A DNA stretch of 26,206 nucleotides, from the NCBI GenBank assembly GCA_020741755.1, contig DYYI01000053.1:1-26206 (forward strand), in the 5' to 3' direction. The notes beneath the pieces are model-generated. The model was not told the DNA's origin, did not search any database, and was given only the letters and a program-made list of their open reading frames with translations. The stretch's first letter is position 1. Every line of letters starts with the position of its first letter. Below are positions 1 through 9,473 of the stretch, in pieces. The DNA is from Aliicoccus persicus_A. GTDB taxonomy: Bacteria > Bacillota > Bacilli > Staphylococcales > Salinicoccaceae. The translations under genes were made by a program, and so were the position numbers.

Positions 1-2408
1 TCATATTCATCTACGATAATTTCTTTAAATGACCCATCGACAAATGCATCAACTGGCTGAGCCACACGTTGATTTCTTAGCAAGCTTTTCGGTGACATAA
101 TGACGAGCGGTCGCATTTTATCTGTGCCTAAGTACTTCGCTTGACGACGGAGTAAGTAGAAGTAGTTTGATGTACTTGTTAAATTCGCTACCGTCATATT
201 AGATTCTGCAGCGAGATCTAAAAATCTCTCTAATCGTGCAGAAGAGTGTTCTGGCCCCTGACCTTCTTGAGCATGTGGTAATAAGAACGTAATACCAGAT
301 GACTCACCCCATTTAGAACGTGACGAGAAGACGAAGTTATCAAAGTATACTTGTGCCATATTCGCAAAATCACCAAACTGTGCTTCCCAAATAACCATCG
401 CATCATTGTTTTCAATATTATAACCATACTCATAACCGACGACTGCAGCCTCAGTCAATGGAGAGTTGTAAATATTGAACGACGCAGTTGAGTTTGGCGT
501 GTTATGCAGTGGATAATATTTTTCGCCTGTTTCTACATCGTGCAATACAGCATGACGATGCGCGAATGTTCCACGTTCAGTATCTTGACCAGTCAGTCGA
601 ATTGGTGTGCCATCTTGATTGATTGTGGCAAAGGCAAGTGCTTCGGCATGTGCCCAATCGATACGTTTTTCTTTATCAGTGAATGGATCGCGTCGTTTTT
701 CTAAAACGTTTTTCAATTTTTTGAACATATTGAAGTCTGTTGGTACTTCTAACATCGCCTCATTCACTTCATTTAGGCGTTCAAAGCTCATTTCTTCAAC
801 ATCATTGTCATGACCGGCTAAAATCTCTTCTGGCGCAAGCATATCTGTATCTTCAACCATATCATCTTTTTTGATACTATCTTGTGCTGCGCGCAATTCA
901 TCGTTCACCGCTTGCAATGTCTGGTCATATTGGTCTTGCGTAATCGTATTGTTTTCTACAAGTTGCTTACCGTAAAATTCTTCAATCGTATCGTGCTTTT
1001 TAACTTCCTGATAAAGCAACGGATTTGTCGGTGTTGGCTCATCCATTTCGTTGTGTCCGTGACGACGATAACCAATCACGTCGATAATAATGTCTTTGTT
1101 GAACTTTTGACGATATTTCAGCGCAAATCGTAATGTTTGAATCGCAGCTTCTGGGTTATCCGCATTGACGTGAAGCACCGGCACATCAAATCCTGATGCG
1201 TTACTAGATGCATATACCGTCGAACGTGAATCTTCCTCATCTGTTGTAAAACCGATGCGGTTATTCGCGACAATGTGAATTGAACCACCGACTTTATAGC
1301 CTTCTAAACGGGATAAGTTCAATGTCTCGTAAACAACACCTTGACCAGGCATAGCAGAGTCGCCGTGAATTAGAACAGCCAACGCTTTGTTATGATCATA
1401 TGATGCTGCCCCCGCCTCATCTGTTGTCTCTTGTTGCGCACGTGTTTTACCAAGTACAACAGGACCCACAACTTCTAAGTGTGACGGATTGTTTGCTAGT
1501 GTGACAGTTTGCTCTATATCGTTGTCATTTCTTGTTTTCTTCGCACCTAAATGATACTTAACATCTTTATGCCAACCTTGTGTGACTGCAAAAGAACCGT
1601 CATCTGGCAACACTTTTAAAGGATCTTGATGCATAAATTCACTTAGCATCATCGTATATGGTTTGTTTAAGACATGTGTAAGAACGTTTAAACGTCCTCT
1701 GTGTGCCATACCAATTTGCATATTTGGAATACCTTCATCAGCCATTAATCTAAGTAAGTGTTCAAGCATCGGTACGATGACATCAACACCTTCGATAGAG
1801 AAACGCTTAGCGCCAACGAAGTTTTTGTGAAGATATTTCTCAAAACCTTCTACTTTCGCAAGCATCGTGAAAAGCTCAAGCTTCTCCTCATCAGAAAGAG
1901 GATTTTCTTCAGCAGTTTCGATTTCTTTTTTGATCCAATCGCGTTCTTTTAAATCTGTAATATGCATATATTCATATGCGATAGGACCTGTATACAATTT
2001 TGTTAACTCAGTAATTGCTTCATAAGCATTGCTATAACGATCTTTTAAATGTTGACTTACGAGTCCAGCATCAAATTTCTTTAAGTCTTCAGGTGTGAGC
2101 CCATACTCTTCGATGATAATGCTTGGTAAATCTTCAAACTTCGGCTTAAACAGCGGATAGATATCTGCTTGTAAATGTCCATATAAGCGGATGTTATCGA
2201 CGAGACGAATCAATCCCTTTACTTTGTTCTGATCACCGTCTTGTGTTAAAACAGTGCCTAATCCTGTACTTCCAATTTCAGAGAATAGCAACTGCATTTC
2301 TTCTGATACACTTGTTGGATCTTTAATATACATATCATGTAAATCAAGAATGTATCCAAGATTCGTACCAAAAGTAATCGGTGCATTTTCAACCTGTTTA
2401 TCTTGCAT
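1..2408 (-). CDS. odhA: 2-oxoglutarate dehydrogenase E1 component (3' end outside window)
   Basis: This is the thiamine-diphosphate-dependent E1 subunit of the 2-oxoglutarate dehydrogenase complex, which decarboxylates 2-oxoglutarate in the TCA cycle and passes the succinyl group to the E2 subunit. About 802 codons are visible. The family is roughly 930 residues, so the C-terminal 130 or so lie beyond position 1. Diagnostic segments read on the minus strand are GMAHRGRLNVL (near 1700), HGDSAMPGQGVVYETLNLS (near 1340), HVNADNPEA (near 1160) and GYRRHGHNEMDEPTPTNP (near 1040), which together form the ThDP and substrate pocket of this family. The ATG at 2408 follows a GAGGGTGT ribosome site four bases upstream, a spacing repeated across this window. 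The odhB (E2) gene would be expected just beyond position 1. The reading frame stays open to the window edge. Confidence 0.96.
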   Translation of the reverse strand, partial: MQDKQVENAPITFGTNLGYILDLHDMYIKDPTSVSEEMQLLFSEIGSTGLGTVLTQDGDQNKVKGLIRLVDNIRLYGHLQADIYPLFKPKFEDLPSIIIEEYGLTPEDLKKFDAGLVSQHLKDRYSNAYEAITELTKLYTGPIAYEYMHITDLKERDWIKKEIETAEENPLSDEEKLELFTMLAKVEGFEKYLHKNFVGAKRFSIEGVDVIVPMLEHLLRLMADEGIPNMQIGMAHRGRLNVLTHVLNKPYTMMLSEFMHQDPLKVLPDDGSFAVTQGWHKDVKYHLGAKKTRNDNDIEQTVTLANNPSHLEVVGPVVLGKTRAQQETTDEAGAASYDHNKALAVLIHGDSAMPGQGVVYETLNLSRLEGYKVGGSIHIVANNRIGFTTDEEDSRSTVYASSNASGFDVPVLHVNADNPEAAIQTLRFALKYRQKFNKDIIIDVIGYRRHGHNEMDEPTPTNPLLYQEVKKHDTIEEFYGKQLVENNTITQDQYDQTLQAVNDELRAAQDSIKKDDMVEDTDMLAPEEILAGHDNDVEEMSFERLNEVNEAMLEVPTDFNMFKKLKNVLEKRRDPFTDKEKRIDWAHAEALAFATINQDGTPIRLTGQDTERGTFAHRHAVLHDVETGEKYYPLHNTPNSTASFNIYNSPLTEAAVVGYEYGYNIENNDAMVIWEAQFGDFANMAQVYFDNFVFSSRSKWGESSGITFLLPHAQEGQGPEHSSARLERFLDLAAESNMTVANLTSTSNYFYLLRRQAKYLGTDKMRPLVIMSPKSLLRNQRVAQPVDAFVDGSFKEIIVDEY

Positions 2409-2484
2409 AATGACACCCTCTTATAAATTTTAATGATTAACTATTATTTTATCACTATAATATTACGAATTAAAGGTAATCCGA

Positions 2485-3846
2485 CTAAAGTTTGAATTCA
2501 ATAACGATAATCGTATATTTGCCCTCTTCACTTTCAGCATGAACAGTTCCTTTATATGTTTGAATTATTTTTTTAGCAATTGATAAACCAAGTCCATTTC
2601 CGCCTTCTTGCCTACTTCTTGACTTATCTACACGATAAAATCGGTCAAAAATAGAATCGATATCTTGCTTCGGAACACCCATACCATTATCTTTTATTTT
2701 TATGATTATTGAATCGTTTGTTCTTTCTGTAAACAGTTCAATATGCTTTCTTAATTTATCATATTTGATTGCATTATCAATAAAAATAGTGAGCAGTTGA
2801 TCGAAGTGATGACGGTTGATATTGAAGTAAATATCAGAGTCGCTCAAATTAAGTTCAAATTTGTAATCTGGATTAACGTGTTTAAAAGCTAGTACACGGT
2901 TTGTAAGTTCTGTGTTTACTTCTATTTCTTCTAATTCCAAAAATGCTTCGCCATCATTTTTTGTGAGCTGTAACAACTCTTCAACCAGTTTGTTAATTCT
3001 TTTCAACTCATCAATTGAAATGCTTAAAGATTCATCCAGTACCTCAGGCTTATCCTTACCCCATCTAGAGATAAGATTTAAGTGCCCATGGATAATTTGC
3101 AATGGTGTCCTCAGTTCATGAGAAGCATCTTCAACAAATTGTTTCTGTTGGTTAAAGGAGTCTTCAAGTGTGCTCATCATTGAATTGAATGCTTGAACCA
3201 TATAATCGGTTTCCTGTGCGCCAGTATTTTCTACAAGGCGTTCGCTAAAACCATTTTGTTCAACATGCTTTAACTGTCTTGCAATGCTGGCAATTGGACG
3301 TACCATTTGGATTGAGAAGAAATAACTGATAACCATAGTTAAGATGACAAATGCAAAGCCGATAACAATCGCGATATATGCCATCATGCTAATAACAGCT
3401 TTATATGGTTCTAATGGATGTATAACAGTTAAATAGCCATCATAAAAAGGAGAAGTAATTGGTGCACGGCTTACCAAATAAGATTCTCCTTGATATTCCC
3501 AGTTTTCCACAGTTTGCCGATTCGTCGTTTTAAATTCAGGCACGACATCACCTGGAATACCGGTTGTTCTGGAATAGACTTCTTCCCCACTGCTAGAATA
3601 CAGAATCATCTTTTGACGATCATATAAACTCGTATAAATATCTGAGTTTTTAATCGTGTTATATGGTTCCGTTGTAAATAACGTCTCTAGCTCATCCATT
3701 GCACGATCAACGGAGTTAAATTCTTGTTCTTGTAAATATATACTCGTGAAATATATCAAGAGTGAGGCGAACAATACATATGTAATTGAAATGATAAAAG
3801 TCGACAGGACTAACCATCTGTTCTTTAATGATTTGGTATTGATCAT
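2485..3846 (-). CDS. arlS: Sensor histidine kinase ArlS
   Basis: This is the membrane sensor kinase of the ArlRS two-component system, which in staphylococci controls autolysis, adhesion and virulence regulators. The 453-residue protein has two membrane segments (about 11-35 and 153-178) flanking an extracytoplasmic sensor region. A HAMP linker follows, then the HisKA domain with the phospho-accepting H243 in FVEDASHELRTPLQ. The ATPase domain shows the N-box (DQLLTIFIDNAIKYD, N358), the G1 box DNGMG (386-390), the F-box FDRFYRVDKSRSR and the G2 box GNGLGLSIAKKI. The start codon overlaps the arlR stop as ATGA, so the two genes are cotranscribed and translationally coupled. The gene ends 76 bases before the odhA start, and no strong terminator is visible between them. 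Assignment to ArlS rather than another kinase rests on overall resemblance and on the odhA neighbourhood. Confidence 0.93.
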   Translation of the reverse strand: MINTKSLKNRWLVLSTFIISITYVLFASLLIYFTSIYLQEQEFNSVDRAMDELETLFTTEPYNTIKNSDIYTSLYDRQKMILYSSSGEEVYSRTTGIPGDVVPEFKTTNRQTVENWEYQGESYLVSRAPITSPFYDGYLTVIHPLEPYKAVISMMAYIAIVIGFAFVILTMVISYFFSIQMVRPIASIARQLKHVEQNGFSERLVENTGAQETDYMVQAFNSMMSTLEDSFNQQKQFVEDASHELRTPLQIIHGHLNLISRWGKDKPEVLDESLSISIDELKRINKLVEELLQLTKNDGEAFLELEEIEVNTELTNRVLAFKHVNPDYKFELNLSDSDIYFNINRHHFDQLLTIFIDNAIKYDKLRKHIELFTERTNDSIIIKIKDNGMGVPKQDIDSIFDRFYRVDKSRSRQEGGNGLGLSIAKKIIQTYKGTVHAESEEGKYTIIVIEFKL

Positions 3847-4517
3847 GAGCGAATCACATACCCGACGCCTCTCACAGTTTCAATTAATTTATCTTTACCA
3901 AAAGGTTTCAATTTATTTCTTAAATAACGAATGTAAACATCGACGACATTCGTTTCTACTTCGTTTTCATAACCCCAAATGTGTTGTAAAATCGTTTCTC
4001 TTTGGAGCACAATGTCAGAATTTTTAAGCAGTAAGTAAAGTAATTCATGTTCAGTTTTCGTTAGATTGACTTGTTTGTTGTCGATCGTTACGGTATATGC
4101 CGATTCATCGACGACAATATCGTGTAAACTGACTGTTTCTTGTGTATCTTCAACTTGTGATGTACGTCTCAAGTTTACACGAATACGAGCCAGTAACTCT
4201 TCGATTTCGAACGGTTTAACGATGTAGTCATCGGCACCATAGTCTAAACCAACGACTTTATCGAATGTTTCTCCTTTAGCGGTAATTATGATAATCGGTG
4301 TTTGCTTCGTCTTACGGATACGACGACACACTTCTAGTCCATTGATTTTGGGTAACATTAAATCAAGTAGAATTAAATCGAAATCTTGAGCTAATGCAGT
4401 ATCCAGTCCATCTTGACCATTATCTACAAGTGTAATTTCATATCCTTCATACTTAAGCTCTAACTCTAAGAATCTAGCGAGGTTCATTTCATCTTCAACA
4501 ATTAGAATTTGTTTCAT
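3843..4517 (-). CDS. arlR: Response regulator ArlR (OmpR family)
   Basis: This is the DNA-binding response regulator partnered with ArlS. The 224-residue protein has a receiver domain (about 1-115) with the acidic pair E8/D9, phospho-acceptor D52 in LLLDLMLP, the conserved threonine in IIIITAKGE and the lysine in YIVKPFEIEELLARI. A winged-helix output domain follows (about 128-224) with LTKTEHELLYLLL and the recognition-helix stretch VDVYIRYLRNKL, ending in ETVRGVGYVIR. The ATG follows AAGGGA eight bases upstream. The upstream leader (4518-4624) is AT-rich with TATGATAAT-like sequence that could be a -10 box, but I see no convincing -35. It lies downstream of the GNAT terminator at 4625-4649, so arlRS begins its own transcript. 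Confidence 0.95.
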   Translation of the reverse strand: MKQILIVEDEMNLARFLELELKYEGYEITLVDNGQDGLDTALAQDFDLILLDLMLPKINGLEVCRRIRKTKQTPIIIITAKGETFDKVVGLDYGADDYIVKPFEIEELLARIRVNLRRTSQVEDTQETVSLHDIVVDESAYTVTIDNKQVNLTKTEHELLYLLLKNSDIVLQRETILQHIWGYENEVETNVVDVYIRYLRNKLKPFGKDKLIETVRGVGYVIRS

Positions 4518-4624
4518 TTAAATCGTCCCTTAGTCTTTTTATTATTATTATCATATCATCAATGCCATTAAGAAAAAATATAAATAAGAAAATAGCATTG
4601 TTTCATATGTGATTTACCATATAG

Positions 4625-4649
4625 AAAAAACTAGGACATTGTCCTAGTT
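4625..4649 (-). terminator. Rho-independent terminator after the GNAT gene
   Basis: A near-perfect palindrome has arms 4629-4638 and 4640-4649 (AACTAGGACA against TGTCCTAGTT). On the minus strand it is followed by a run of six T. It starts five bases after the acetyltransferase stop codon. It separates the murG/PAP2/GNAT transcript from arlRS. Confidence 0.85.
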
Positions 4650-4654
4650 AACAG

Positions 4655-5275
4655 TTATACGACCGTTTCATCCGGCGTATCTTTCATATAGCTTTGCTGT
4701 TTAATCATTAAATTCGTTTTTACTTCTGGCCATTCCTCGTCAAGAATAGAATACACAACAATGTTTCTCGGGACACCGTGAAGACGACGCTCCTTACGGA
4801 TGACGCCCTCTTTCGTAAATCCGAGTCTTTCTATTGCACGATTACTGCGTTCGTTGCGTTCATCTGCTCTAATTTGCACACGCATCACTTTAAGCACTTC
4901 AAAGCAATATTCTAACAAGAGAAATTTGCTATCTGAATTAACGAATGTACGCTGTGCTTTCGTTCCAAACCACGTTGCACCAATTTCACAGCTTTGACGC
5001 TCATAATCGATATGTTGGATTCGGGTGCTGCCCATGACTTCGCCTGAAGATTTTAATATGACGATAAATGGTATACTTTTCAATTGGTTTCTAAGTTCAA
5101 TTGCACTTTGAATCCATTCTTCCATAAGGGATTCTGTCGTCGCTTGAAAAAGCATGTATGACCAAATACTCTCATGGTTAATCTGATGTAATTCTTTCGC
5201 ATGAGATAGTTGCATTGGAATGAGTTTCAATCGATCATTCTCTAATGTAATCGTCTCAAAAATGTTCACTACCAT
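4655..5275 (-). CDS. GNAT family N-acetyltransferase (RimJ/RimL-like)
   Basis: This is a GCN5-related acetyltransferase that transfers acetyl from acetyl-CoA to an amine on an unknown substrate. The 206-residue protein resembles the RimJ/RimL-type branch: an N-terminal RLKLIPMQLSHAKELHQI segment, a central GSTRIQHIDYERQSCEIGATWFG strand region, and the C-terminal motif NERSNRAIERLGFTKEGVIRKE, where the N-A-E-LGF pattern marks the CoA-binding helix and following strand. I chose the ATG at 5275 because AAAGGGTGT sits seven bases upstream. A GTG nine bases earlier would be too close to that site. It follows the PAP2 gene by 47 bases and ends at a clear terminator, so it is probably the last gene of the murG transcript. 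Its substrate cannot be read from the sequence. Confidence 0.85.
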   Translation of the reverse strand: MVVNIFETITLENDRLKLIPMQLSHAKELHQINHESIWSYMLFQATTESLMEEWIQSAIELRNQLKSIPFIVILKSSGEVMGSTRIQHIDYERQSCEIGATWFGTKAQRTFVNSDSKFLLLEYCFEVLKVMRVQIRADERNERSNRAIERLGFTKEGVIRKERRLHGVPRNIVVYSILDEEWPEVKTNLMIKQQSYMKDTPDETVV

Positions 5276-5322
5276 TACCAACACACCCTTTCATTCAGTT
5301 AAATAATTTCTGTGTCAGTCAA

Positions 5323-5949
5323 TTACAATGAATATGGACTCGCTTTTAATTTTTTATGCATAACGATACTTGTGAACGTAAGTACAGCTAGCCCAGCAAT
5401 TATACCAGCAATGATATCCGTTGGATAATGTACGCCTAAATAAACGCGAGATGATGATATCATTACGATGTATGCCGCACAAAGACTCATTATCAATGCT
5501 TTATAGTTGATATCAGTATGCTTAAATATCGTCATTAAACTTCCAAAGAATATGGTTGAACCCATGGCATGACCACTTGGAAAACTAAAGCCTGAAATTT
5601 CAATAAGACGTAAAATCGATGGTCGTTCTCTGTCAAAACTATTTTTAAGAGCAGGAATGAGTATGCTAGATAGCGTCATCGCAATAACAAAAAATAATGT
5701 ATGAAAGTTTAATCGATAAAGCATTAAAATTGCAATGACAATTAATGATAGTAATACCATACTCAGTACTTCACCCACTTGAGTGAAGCCTAACATTAGT
5801 GCAGTAGTAATGAAGCTTTCTGTCGTATATATAAATTCGTAAACTTCATTGTCAATCCATCGACCGAGTCGAGATTCATGAAAAACTGCGATGACACCAA
5901 AAATTAGTGTAAACACAATAAACAATGATATTTTTTTTGATTGTTTCAT
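5323..5949 (-). CDS. PAP2-family membrane phosphatase
   Basis: This is a type 2 phosphatidic acid phosphatase family membrane enzyme. Such proteins remove phosphate from lipid pyrophosphates or phospholipids, for example undecaprenyl pyrophosphate, outside the membrane. All three family motifs are present in the 208-residue protein: K102-x6-R109-P110 (KNSFDRERP), PSGH at 124-127, and S167-R168-x5-H174-x3-D178 (SRVYLGVHYPTD). Roughly six hydrophobic segments surround them. Its context beside murG fits undecaprenyl pyrophosphate recycling for peptidoglycan synthesis, but that is inference. The gene begins at the murG stop codon. Two ATGs stand in tandem there, and the second (5949) has the better distance from the AGGAG embedded in the end of murG. 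The first, at 5952, would add one residue. Confidence 0.88.
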   Translation of the reverse strand: MKQSKKISLFIVFTLIFGVIAVFHESRLGRWIDNEVYEFIYTTESFITTALMLGFTQVGEVLSMVLLSLIVIAILMLYRLNFHTLFFVIAMTLSSILIPALKNSFDRERPSILRLIEISGFSFPSGHAMGSTIFFGSLMTIFKHTDINYKALIMSLCAAYIVMISSSRVYLGVHYPTDIIAGIIAGLAVLTFTSIVMHKKLKASPYSL

Positions 5950-5951
5950 CA

Positions 5952-7025
5952 TTATCTCCTCGCTACTGTTAATCTGTTTACCAATTCTAGCGGTGTAAAT
6001 CCACCTTTATATTGTTGCATTTTACCGACCATTTCGACCCGATGATGGTCAATATACTGTATCGCTTGTTGCAAAGTATCAATATTTAGTTCATCTTCAT
6101 TGATTACTGTCGCCACGCGTTGCTGTTCAAAATATCGTGCATTTTCAATTTGATCACCACGACTTTGACTAGCTGGTAGTGGTATCAGTATCATCGGTTT
6201 CTTGCTGAGCAAATATTCAAATATAGCATTGGCACCACTTCGCCCGACGACGATATCCGCAATGGATAATAACGCTGCAAGTTCAGACGTAACAAATTCA
6301 TATTGTCTGTAATCATTGTGATCAATCGAAGGGTCTAAATTCCCTTTTCCACACAGGTGGATGATCTGATGTGTTTTAGTCAAAATATCTATATTACTTC
6401 TAATTAATTCATTGATAACCCGCGCACCTTGAGAACCTCCCATTACGAGCATCACAGGTTTCTCATGATTAAACCCTGTTAGCTGATAGCCACTTTCACT
6501 TTTATCGGCACGTAAATCTTGACGTATGACAGGGCCTAAAAAATGCGTTTTATTTTCAGGTAAAAACTGTGTCGTAATTCTAAACGTCACATATATTTCT
6601 GTTGCAAATTTTGCTGCAATCTTATTTGCTAGTCCAGGCGTTAAATCCGATTCATGGATGTACACTGGTATATTTAATAACCGTGCTGCGATGACAACAG
6701 GTACGCTGACAAATCCACCTTTAGAAAAAACAAAGCGTGGCTTTATTTTTCTCAAATGTAGGAATGAATCAATAACCCCTTTGCCAACATGGAAAATATC
6801 GAGAACATTTTCAAGCGACAAATAACGTCTAAGCTTACCGCTTGAGATTTGTTTATACGCTATATTTAGTTCACTTATCATTTCTTTTTCAAGACCATTT
6901 TTTGAGCCAATATAGACTGGTGTGTAGCCTTTATTTATAAATTCTGGTATCAGTAGCTTGTTCAGCATGACGTGACCGACTGTGCCGCCACCAGTTAACA
7001 CAACTGTTTTCGATTGATTATCCAT
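5952..7025 (-). CDS. murG: UDP-GlcNAc:lipid I N-acetylglucosaminyltransferase MurG
   Basis: MurG transfers GlcNAc from UDP-GlcNAc onto lipid I, making lipid II at the inner face of the membrane. The 357-residue protein has the GT-B family landmarks: TGGGTVGH at 11-18, SKGGFVSVPVVIAA at 101-114, HESDLTPGLANK at 124-135, GGSQGA near 196-201, and the nucleotide-sugar segment GRSGANAIFE (261-270) followed by SQSRGDQIENA. The TGGGTVGHVMLN opening follows the staphylococcal variant rather than the more common GGTGGH...A form. The ATG at 7025 follows GGAGG by five bases; an in-frame ATG at 7043 lacks a ribosome site. The terminator of ctpA lies upstream, so murG should have its own promoter in 7026-7084, where I see only weak candidate boxes. 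PAP2 and the GNAT gene probably share the transcript. Confidence 0.96.
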   Translation of the reverse strand: MDNQSKTVVLTGGGTVGHVMLNKLLIPEFINKGYTPVYIGSKNGLEKEMISELNIAYKQISSGKLRRYLSLENVLDIFHVGKGVIDSFLHLRKIKPRFVFSKGGFVSVPVVIAARLLNIPVYIHESDLTPGLANKIAAKFATEIYVTFRITTQFLPENKTHFLGPVIRQDLRADKSESGYQLTGFNHEKPVMLVMGGSQGARVINELIRSNIDILTKTHQIIHLCGKGNLDPSIDHNDYRQYEFVTSELAALLSIADIVVGRSGANAIFEYLLSKKPMILIPLPASQSRGDQIENARYFEQQRVATVINEDELNIDTLQQAIQYIDHHRVEMVGKMQQYKGGFTPLELVNRLTVARR

Positions 7026-7084
7026 AGTACCCTCCAAAAACATACTTACTTCAATAACTTTATACTAATTATTAATTTTTAACA

Positions 7085-7129
7085 ATAAAAAAACACACAG
7101 ACAAATGATTAAAAGCATGTCTGTGTGTT
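7085..7129 (-). terminator. Rho-independent terminator after ctpA
   Basis: Twelve-base arms at 7092-7103 and 7118-7129 (AACACACAGACA against TGTCTGTGTGTT) enclose a 14-base loop. On the minus strand the hairpin is followed by a run of T broken by one A. It begins six bases after the ctpA stop and likely ends the whole thyA-to-ctpA transcript. Confidence 0.88.
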
Positions 7130-7135
7130 ACACAA

Positions 7136-8668
7136 TTATTCTACATCTTCTGAATTTTCCATCTCTTCATGTAAATCTATCATCTCAATATACTGTGCAT
7201 TTTCATCAGCAATTGCTTCAATTTCTTCAGCAGTATATTCTCCATTAATGTAATCGATTAAATAATCTAACTGTGCATCATGATCCAAAATGAATGCACG
7301 TAATTCAGAAACGAGTGTATCAGTTGTTTCACCCGTCACAACACCAGTAACTTCTAAGTCATTGTCTTCTTGGAAAGCTTCCACTTGCTCAGTTAAGTTA
7401 CTATCGAATGTCTCATTGATTTCGTCAATTTCATATCCCAGTGCGTCAAGTGCCACTTTTAGTGAAATAATTGTTTCATTCTCTTGGCCTTCAGCAAACA
7501 AGTCATCTGGATTTAAAATAGTCACACGATAAAAATCAGGATTGATTAATTCAACATCAGGCTCAATACCTTCATCATGCACCCAAGTTCCGTTCGGTGT
7601 TAACCATTTTGAATGTGTGAATTTCAGCAATGATTGATTGCTAAATTGTTCAGTCGTTTGCACGGTTCCTTTACCAAATGATTTTACACCAACAACTTCA
7701 ACATCTATCAAGTCTTGTAATGCACCGGTAACAACTTCTGATGCACTTGCTGAACCTTCGTTAATCATAATATAAATATTTTCAAATGAATCTGTACTAT
7801 CATTTTTGTTAAATGTTGTCGTCAACGATACTTGTTGTCCATTACCTTCTTCAAGAATGAGAACTTCCGTATTTCGGTCCACAAACTGATTGATCATATT
7901 CACTGCTTCATTTAACAATCCGCCTGGATTGTATCTAAAATCAAGTACGAGATTTGTGTTGCCATTTTCAGCAGCTTCATCTAATGCATCTGCGAACTCA
8001 TCAGTCGTACCTTCTTGGAATCGGTTGATACTCACATGTGCAATATCATCATATGCTTCATATGTCACACTTTCCACATGAATCGTATCACGCGTAATCG
8101 TAATATCAGTCGGTGCATTGTTACCACGGATGACCGTTAACGTAACATCTGTACCTTTTTCACCACGAATTAACTGCACAGCTTCGTTTGCTGTCCAACC
8201 TTCAATTGATTCGCCATCAACTGCTGTAATCATATCACCAGGTTCTATACCAGCAGCTTCTGCGGGAGAACCTCTCATCGGAGATACGACAACAATGTAA
8301 CTCCCTTCTTGACGCACCTCTGCACCGATTCCTTCGAAGTCGCCAGTTACAGATTCATAAAATTCTTCCGTCTCTGAAGCATCCATATACTCTGTATACG
8401 GATCATCGAGTCCTTCGATGAGTCCTCTGATTGCAGATTCAACCAAAGCATCCTGGTCTATATCTTCATAGTACTCTTCTGATAATGTGTCGTAGATTTG
8501 GAAAAACTGTTCAAACTCTTCATAATCGCTCGTATTTGAATCTGATTGAGCATATAAAGTTAACGTCGTAAGCGCAGCAGTGATAATAATTACCGATAAC
8601 ACGATGAGAGGTAAAAATAGGAATTTTTTGCGCCTTTCTGATTTTCTGTTACGGATTTGCTCTATCAT
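7136..8668 (-). CDS. ctpA: Carboxy-terminal processing protease CtpA (S41 family)
   Basis: This is a membrane-anchored serine protease of the S41 family that trims cell-surface or wall-associated proteins from their C-termini. The 510-residue protein has a cytoplasmic basic start (RNRKSERRKK), one membrane segment (about 17-40) and a PDZ domain (about 110-195) with GIGAEV and SPAEAAGIEPGDMITAVDG. The catalytic core carries S308 in NEGSASASEV and K333 in SFGKGTVQT, the usual 25-residue spacing of the Ser-Lys dyad. A peptidoglycan-binding-type domain (about 395-455, VALDALGY...VTGVVTGETTDTL) and a strongly acidic tail follow. The ATG at 8668 has AGGTGA four bases upstream; a TTG six codons earlier has no ribosome site. 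It follows deoD by 69 bases without a visible terminator and is probably cotranscribed with it. Confidence 0.94.
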   Translation of the reverse strand: MIEQIRNRKSERRKKFLFLPLIVLSVIIITAALTTLTLYAQSDSNTSDYEEFEQFFQIYDTLSEEYYEDIDQDALVESAIRGLIEGLDDPYTEYMDASETEEFYESVTGDFEGIGAEVRQEGSYIVVVSPMRGSPAEAAGIEPGDMITAVDGESIEGWTANEAVQLIRGEKGTDVTLTVIRGNNAPTDITITRDTIHVESVTYEAYDDIAHVSINRFQEGTTDEFADALDEAAENGNTNLVLDFRYNPGGLLNEAVNMINQFVDRNTEVLILEEGNGQQVSLTTTFNKNDSTDSFENIYIMINEGSASASEVVTGALQDLIDVEVVGVKSFGKGTVQTTEQFSNQSLLKFTHSKWLTPNGTWVHDEGIEPDVELINPDFYRVTILNPDDLFAEGQENETIISLKVALDALGYEIDEINETFDSNLTEQVEAFQEDNDLEVTGVVTGETTDTLVSELRAFILDHDAQLDYLIDYINGEYTAEEIEAIADENAQYIEMIDLHEEMENSEDVE

Positions 8669-8737
8669 TTCTTCACCTAATTTCAAGTTTATATAGTTAG
8701 CGTATCAAGATTTTAGAAATTTTTCCAACACAGATGT

Positions 8738-9454
8738 TTACTCACCTACAAAAGGGAGCACTGCATCCAATGCAATTTCCATCATTTCATTGAATGTTGT
8801 CTGTCTTTCTTCACTCGAAGTTGCTTCACCCGTTAAGATATGGTCGCTCACTGTAAGTATTGTTAACGCACGTGCATCATATTTTTTAGCAATTGTAAAT
8901 AATGCAGAACTTTCCATTTCAACAGCAAGTACACCATAATCAGCAAGTTGTGCATTGTTCTCTTTCGCATCATAAAAAGAATCCGCTGTAAAGATATTAC
9001 CAACTCTCACATCAATACCGCGTCTTTTCGCTTCGTTATAACTTGATAGTAGCAAATCAAAGTCTGAAGTCGGTGCATAGTCAATTTCGCTGCCAAACAA
9101 CTTACGATTTTGACTTGAATCCGTTGAAGCACTTTGTGCAATAATTACATCTCTTACTTTTACATCTTTTTGAATTGCACCACATGTACCCACACGCACG
9201 ATATTCTTAACGCCATATTCATTCATCAACTCATTGATATATATAGAAATAGATGGCACACCCATACCGCTGCCCATAACAGAAATACGCTTTCCTTTAT
9301 AAGTTCCTGTGAAGCCAAACATGTTTCGTACATCATTAAATTGTGTAACATCTTCTAAAAAGTTTTCAGCAATAAATTTTGCTCTAAGCGGATCTCCTGG
9401 TAACAATACCGTATCTGCGATATCTCCCGCTTTTGCATTAATATGAACACTCAT
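8738..9454 (-). CDS. deoD: Purine nucleoside phosphorylase, DeoD type
   Basis: This enzyme reversibly cleaves purine (deoxy)ribonucleosides with phosphate, giving the free base and (deoxy)ribose-1-phosphate for salvage. The 238-residue protein matches the hexameric DeoD family throughout: LLPGDPLRAKFIAE at the start, GFTGTYKG, VMGSGMG, VRVGTCGA, and VEMESSALF in the base and ribose pocket. Catalytic D204 (TVSDH) and R217 (EERQTTF) fall at the residue numbers used for the E. coli enzyme, and H4 is also in place. A clear AAGGAG site precedes the ATG, in the 19-base gap after yozE. Its place in the thyA/dfrA/msr transcript is discussed in the findings. Confidence 0.96.
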   Translation of the reverse strand: MSVHINAKAGDIADTVLLPGDPLRAKFIAENFLEDVTQFNDVRNMFGFTGTYKGKRISVMGSGMGVPSISIYINELMNEYGVKNIVRVGTCGAIQKDVKVRDVIIAQSASTDSSQNRKLFGSEIDYAPTSDFDLLLSSYNEAKRRGIDVRVGNIFTADSFYDAKENNAQLADYGVLAVEMESSALFTIAKKYDARALTILTVSDHILTGEATSSEERQTTFNEMMEIALDAVLPFVGE

Positions 9455-9473
9455 CCAACCGCTCCTTATTATT

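Noticed and set aside
3656..4027. A 123-codon plus-strand frame opposite arlR and arlS
   Set aside because: It lies wholly antisense to two well-supported genes, has no ribosome site and shows no recognisable domain.
6526..6825. A 99-codon plus-strand frame opposite murG
   Set aside because: It is a shadow of murG codon usage, with no ribosome site or family resemblance.
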